Source of the DNA: an uncultured Alphaproteobacteria bacterium
GTDB taxonomy: Bacteria; Pseudomonadota; Alphaproteobacteria; UBA8366; GCA-2717185
Direction: 5' to 3'
Length of the DNA stretch: 64,000 bases
NCBI GenBank assembly: GCA_943788635.1
Contig: CALSRA010000010.1
Coordinates: 1-64,000, forward strand
A model generated the notes under the pieces. The model searched no databases and was not told the origin of the DNA. It was given only the letters and a program-made list of their open reading frames with translations. The position numbers were made by a program, and so were the translations under genes. This document shows positions 60,795 to 64,000 of this stretch, one piece after another. Within the stretch, counting starts at the first letter, position 1, and every line of letters starts with the position of its first letter.

Positions 60795-61706
60795 ATGGAT
60801 CGGATTAAATTCGCGGCGGTATCGCGGAATTACTTTAATATGCCGCTCTGGGTCGCGGTTCATTGCGGGTTGTTCGACGATGAAGGGCTCGATGTCGAGG
60901 TCGAATTGCATGAACCGATTGACGCGGTAAGCCGCCGGCTTGAGGACGGGCGCGTCGACCTGGCCTATGGGGTGACGGAGCATGTGATTCTCGACCGCGA
61001 GGCCGGCGGGCATACGATGATCATCGGCGGCAAGGTGAACAAGCTGCCGTTTTCGTTCATTGCCGGGAAGGATATCCGCAGCTTCGAGGATCTGCGTGGC
61101 AGAACTATCGGTGTGTCATCCCGCAAGGCGGGCAGTTCCTCGCTGGTGATGAAAATGCTGTCGGCGCACGGGCTGGAATACCCGCACGATTACGCGATCG
61201 ACGAGGTGGGCCCGATTCTCGCCCGATGGGAGAAACTGCAATCGGGTGAAATCCAGGCCGGGCTGCAGGGCGCGCCGCTGAACTATATCGCCATCGACGA
61301 AGGCTATACGACGCTGGCGGAACCGCGCGATGAATTTCCCGACTTCCAGTTTGCCTCCCTGCATGTTGATACCCGCTGGGCCGATGCGAATCCCGACCTT
61401 ATGGCGCGTTTCATGCGCGCCTTCGTGCGCGCGCATCAACGGTTTTTCGCCGACCGCGCGACGATGATCCGCATTGCCATGGCAGAAACCGGTATCACGG
61501 AAAAATATGCGGCCGCCGCCTGGGATGAGTATACGACGGCGGAAATCTTTCCCCGCAATGGCGATGTCAGCAGCGCGGGTGTGCAGGCGCTCATCGATAT
61601 CAGCGGGCTGATCCGGGCCCTGCCCAACCGGCGCGGCACATCGGCGGAAGCCTATATCGACCGTCGTTACCTGCGCGCGGCATGGGCGCAAACCGCTGTG
61701 GAATAA
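60795..61706 (+). CDS. THI5/SsuA-like substrate-binding domain protein
   Basis: The 303-residue product from ATG 60795 (AGGAA site) is an NMT1/THI5/SsuA-type two-lobed binding domain: MPLWVAVHCGLFDDEGLDVE, LEDGRVDLAYGVTEH, FIAGKDIRSFEDLRGRTIGV and LQSGEIQAGLQGAPLNYIAI. It lacks a signal peptide, so it is probably cytoplasmic, unlike transport binding proteins. No ABC genes are adjacent. It may bind the product of the sulfatase encoded immediately upstream, or act as a sensor or enzyme. The assembled sequence joins it in frame to the sulfatase. Confidence 0.8.
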   Translation: MDRIKFAAVSRNYFNMPLWVAVHCGLFDDEGLDVEVELHEPIDAVSRRLEDGRVDLAYGVTEHVILDREAGGHTMIIGGKVNKLPFSFIAGKDIRSFEDLRGRTIGVSSRKAGSSSLVMKMLSAHGLEYPHDYAIDEVGPILARWEKLQSGEIQAGLQGAPLNYIAIDEGYTTLAEPRDEFPDFQFASLHVDTRWADANPDLMARFMRAFVRAHQRFFADRATMIRIAMAETGITEKYAAAAWDEYTTAEIFPRNGDVSSAGVQALIDISGLIRALPNRRGTSAEAYIDRRYLRAAWAQTAVE

Positions 61707-61772
61707 TGCCGCCTTGCCGGAATTCGGCAGAACCCGGCATCGCTTTATCAAGAAAGGGAAAGGAAGTATCGC

Positions 61773-61868
61773 ATGAATTTCAGGTTTGCCCTGGACCACC
61801 AGAGCCTCAAGGGCCTTCTTTCCGATATCGTCGATGCAGGGCGCATTGTTGTGTTGGTACGGGCATGA
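61773..61868 (+). CDS. Short ORF translationally coupled to DUF1971 gene
   Basis: From ATG 61773 behind AAAGGAAG, a 31-codon frame reads MNFRFALDHQSLKGLLSD then IVDAGRIVVLVRA. Its TGA overlaps the next ATG as ATGA. It has a good ribosome site and would feed ribosomes to the following gene. It may be a leader peptide, or the end of a longer protein broken by an indel. I recognise no family. Confidence 0.4.
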   Translation: MNFRFALDHQSLKGLLSDIVDAGRIVVLVRA

Positions 61869-62137
61869 AGGCGCTTCCATCGGATGTGACCGAATACAGC
61901 CGCACTGCGCGTTTTGCGGAAAGCAGTATTCCAAAGGCGCTGCTGGATGACCATGCCACCAAGGCCGGGGTCTGGGGCCGGATCGTCGTGGAAAGCGGAG
62001 AATTGCTGCTTACGTTTGCTGATTCCGGCGAGGCAATCGTCCTGAAACCCGGTGAAGACGGTATTGTCAGCCCGGAAGAAAGGCATTGCGTGCAGCCGGT
62101 TGGCGCCGTTGCCTTCCATGTCGAGTTCTGCCGCTGA
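61865..62137 (+). CDS. DUF1971 (cupin-like, tellurite-resistance-associated) protein
   Basis: The 90-residue product is a small cupin: IPKALLDDHATKAGVWGRIV, LKPGEDGIVSPEERHCVQPV and GAVAFHVEFCR. This fold is fused to TehB in some bacteria and is linked to tellurite or metalloid stress. It lies between the sulfatase pair and the acyl-CoA dehydrogenase, coupled to a short ORF. The frame is intact. Confidence 0.8.
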   Translation: MKALPSDVTEYSRTARFAESSIPKALLDDHATKAGVWGRIVVESGELLLTFADSGEAIVLKPGEDGIVSPEERHCVQPVGAVAFHVEFCR

Positions 62138-62222
62138 AGGACCCGCAATGCGGTGCCTTGACAAAGGGCGGTGGGAATTGAAACTGATCCGGCCCGAAGA
62201 ACCGAGAACAGGAAAACACCGA

Positions 62223-63389
62223 ATGGATTTCACGCTTCCCGAAGAACATCAGATGCTGAAGGATCTGGTGGCCCGTTTCGTCGATGACGAACTTATGCCA
62301 TTGGAGGCGAATGTCCTTGCGCGGGAAATAAAGGGTGAGGAATGCCGCCTGACCGCGGAGGAGGAAGCGCCGTTGTTGCAGCAATGCCGGGAGCTTGGCC
62401 TCTGGGGGCTTGATGTGCCCGAGGAATTCGGCGGCGCGGACCTGCCGGCGGTAGCGATGGTCGGGGTGAACGAGGAAATGGCCCGCACGATCGTGCCCTT
62501 CGATTTCCCACCCGATTCACCAAACCTGCATATGCTCATGGCGACGGCCGATGAACGCCAGCGCGCGCTGTATCTCGAGCCCTATGCGAAGGGCGAGGCC
62601 CATTCGGCCATCGCGATTTCCGAACCCGGCGCCGGCGGTGATCCGCAGGCAATGACGACCACGGCGGTTCAGGATGGCGATGACTGGGTTATCAATGGCC
62701 GAAAGATCTGGATCAGCCGGGCGGCGCGCGCCGACTTCATCATCGTCATGGCGGTGACAGAAAAGGGCAAAGGTGCGCATGGCGGTATTACCGCCTTCGT
62801 CGTTGAAAAAGACACGCCCGGAATGATTATCGAGCGGGCCATTCCCATGCTCGCGGGGCACATTACCTATGAACTGGTCTTTGACGACTGCCGCGTGTCG
62901 AAAAGCCAGGTGCTCGGTAAAATGGGCTACGGCTTCGCGCCGATGCAGTTGCGGCTGACGGTGCGGCGTTTGCAGATGGGGGCCTGGGGCGTTGGCATGG
63001 CGCGCCGCGCGCTGGACATGATGTGCGAGCATGCCTCGCAGCGCGTGACATTTGGCACGCTGCTGGCCGACCGGCAGGCGGTCCAGTGGTGGATCGCCGA
63101 TGCCGCGACCAGGATTCACGCCTGCCGCTTGATGGTCTATGACGCGGCGGTCAAGCTTGATGCTGGCGGCGAGCTGCGCACCGAAGCATCGATGATCAAG
63201 GTGTTCGCAACCGAGATGGCGACGGAAGTGATCGACAACGCGATGCAGGCCTTCGGCGCGATGGGCATGACCAAGGAACTGCCGCTGCAGCTGATGGCGC
63301 AGAAGGTTCGCCTGATGCGGATGTATGAGGGGCCAAGCGAAGTCCACCGCATGGCGATTGCGCGCCGGACATTGCGCGGCGCACGCTAG
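62223..63389 (+). CDS. Acyl-CoA dehydrogenase
   Basis: The 388-residue flavoprotein has MDFTLPEEHQMLKDLVARFV at its N-terminus, AIAISEPGAGGDPQAMTTTA (FAD-binding), WVINGRKIWISRAARADFII, ASQRVTFGTLLADRQAVQWW and MRMYEGPSEVHRMAIARRTL, where Glu in YEGPSE is the expected catalytic base. It oxidises acyl-CoA to enoyl-CoA and passes electrons to ETF. The ATG at 62223 was chosen because upstream sequence in the frame matches no family. The frame is intact. Convergent with the GNAT gene. Confidence 0.93.
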   Translation: MDFTLPEEHQMLKDLVARFVDDELMPLEANVLAREIKGEECRLTAEEEAPLLQQCRELGLWGLDVPEEFGGADLPAVAMVGVNEEMARTIVPFDFPPDSPNLHMLMATADERQRALYLEPYAKGEAHSAIAISEPGAGGDPQAMTTTAVQDGDDWVINGRKIWISRAARADFIIVMAVTEKGKGAHGGITAFVVEKDTPGMIIERAIPMLAGHITYELVFDDCRVSKSQVLGKMGYGFAPMQLRLTVRRLQMGAWGVGMARRALDMMCEHASQRVTFGTLLADRQAVQWWIADAATRIHACRLMVYDAAVKLDAGGELRTEASMIKVFATEMATEVIDNAMQAFGAMGMTKELPLQLMAQKVRLMRMYEGPSEVHRMAIARRTLRGAR

Positions 63390-63398
63390 GGCATCGCG

Positions 63399-63965
63399 CT
63401 AGTAGACCGCCTTGCGGAAGAACAGCGCCTGGCAATTGCATTTGTCGGTGCGCTGTTCGCACAGGAATTCCCCCTTGTCGCATTGTTCGCGCCAGTAGCT
63501 GTCCTGGCTGGTCCAGAACGTGAACCCCATCCGCTCCATCACGCCTTCGATCTTGGTGGAGCCGGGGCCGCGTTTGAAGGTCGCGATCAGTTTGTCGCCG
63601 CCCAGCCCGACCAGCTTGTCATGGACGATATTCAGCAGTTTCGAGCCAATGCGTTCGCCGCGATATTCCGGCAGCACCCCGATGGTCTGGATCACGCCGA
63701 TCGTGCCTTCGGTATCAGCTTCGCGCAGATCGTCCGGGAATTCGCTGACCCGGTTCTCCAGGAACGCTGCCAGCGTACCCTTCTTCAATACCGTGCCATG
63801 GGCGAAACCGATCAGCTCGTCATCATCCGACAGACACAGCACCATATAGGCGTTCGGACCCTTTGAGATCGAAGACGGGTTGGGGAAATAGCCCTTGCCG
63901 GAAATCCGATCCGCCAGCGCCAGGACCTGTTCCTGAAACAACGGCGTGTAATCTTCAAAATGCAT
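63399..63965 (-). CDS. GNAT-family N-acetyltransferase with Cys-rich tail
   Basis: The 188-residue product has the GNAT acetyl-CoA site as IQTIGVLPEYRGERIGSKLL, preceded by YMVLCLSDDDELIGFAHGTV. The C-terminal 28 residues contain four cysteines (CDKGEFLC and DKCNCQ segments), which could bind a metal or form disulfides and are unusual for the family. GTG-ATG at 63965 is taken as start since GGGAGGT lies at the right distance; ATG 63971 is too close to it. The acceptor is unknown. The frame is intact and complete within the window. Confidence 0.87.
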   Translation of the reverse strand: MHFEDYTPLFQEQVLALADRISGKGYFPNPSSISKGPNAYMVLCLSDDDELIGFAHGTVLKKGTLAAFLENRVSEFPDDLREADTEGTIGVIQTIGVLPEYRGERIGSKLLNIVHDKLVGLGGDKLIATFKRGPGSTKIEGVMERMGFTFWTSQDSYWREQCDKGEFLCEQRTDKCNCQALFFRKAVY

Positions 63966-64000
63966 CACCATACCTCCCAGGCCGAATTGTCACCGGCGTA

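Overview
The window reads as chromosomal DNA of a GC-rich alphaproteobacterium, probably near the Rhodospirillales. This is inferred from alpha-type MreB, GshA, GreB and IlvBNC sequences, the many acyl-CoA catabolic enzymes, and an ilvB-ilvN-ilvC cluster next to mreB. I cannot name a genus. Many genes, mostly in the first 19 kb, carry single-base frameshifts while staying full length and conserved across frames. These look more like sequencing or assembly indels than decay. Coordinates of such genes run from the best start to the stop of the last frame.

Layout. 1-5.3 kb: mreB (partial), ilvC, ilvN, ilvB and miaA, all on the minus strand. 5.5-6.5 kb: a PEP-CTERM surface protein behind a sigma-54-type promoter. 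6.6-11.2 kb: an enoyl-CoA hydratase, a selenocysteine-type peroxiredoxin, a lipoprotein gene split by an IS5-like element, a NIPSNAP protein and an unknown protein with a basic tail. 11.2-19.3 kb: SDR and luciferase-like monooxygenase, NHL propeller, cold-shock protein, RhlE helicase, and a pirin-wrbA-MmgE/PrpD operon facing a LysR regulator. 19.3-30.1 kb: catabolic genes (lactonase, SDR, hydratase, protease, tandem CoA-transferase, serine hydrolase, ketopantoate-reductase-like protein, carboxylesterase). 30.2-33.2 kb: rsmE-gshA-GST, with an in-frame UGA at the GST active-site position. 33.2-41.6 kb: GFA protein, ubiA, nuclease-like protein, EamA transporter, UbiD, amidase, DUF302, greB. 41.6-47.4 kb: a six-gene minus-strand operon luxE-luxC-ABC transporter-SDR. 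47.5-57.2 kb: pcm, htpG, VOC protein, LysE and TauE exporters, SDR, enolase-superfamily enzyme, methyltransferase and TIM-barrel isomerase. 57.2-64 kb: a BLUF photoreceptor, an MBL-fold RNase-like protein, a sulfatase with a THI5/SsuA-like protein, a DUF1971 protein, an acyl-CoA dehydrogenase and a GNAT.

Most notable: two unrelated thiol-redox enzymes, a Bcp-type peroxiredoxin (7645-8097) and a GST (30210-30908), each have an in-frame TGA exactly where the family has its catalytic cysteine. The reading frame is intact on both sides, neither protein contains any other cysteine, and each TGA is followed at 17-21 nt by a short hairpin whose loop begins CGUGAU. This is the pattern of bacterial selenoproteins. 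Conventional calling would truncate both. The glutathione-synthesis gene gshA lies directly upstream of the Sec-GST, which points to a shared glutathione/selenol redox function.
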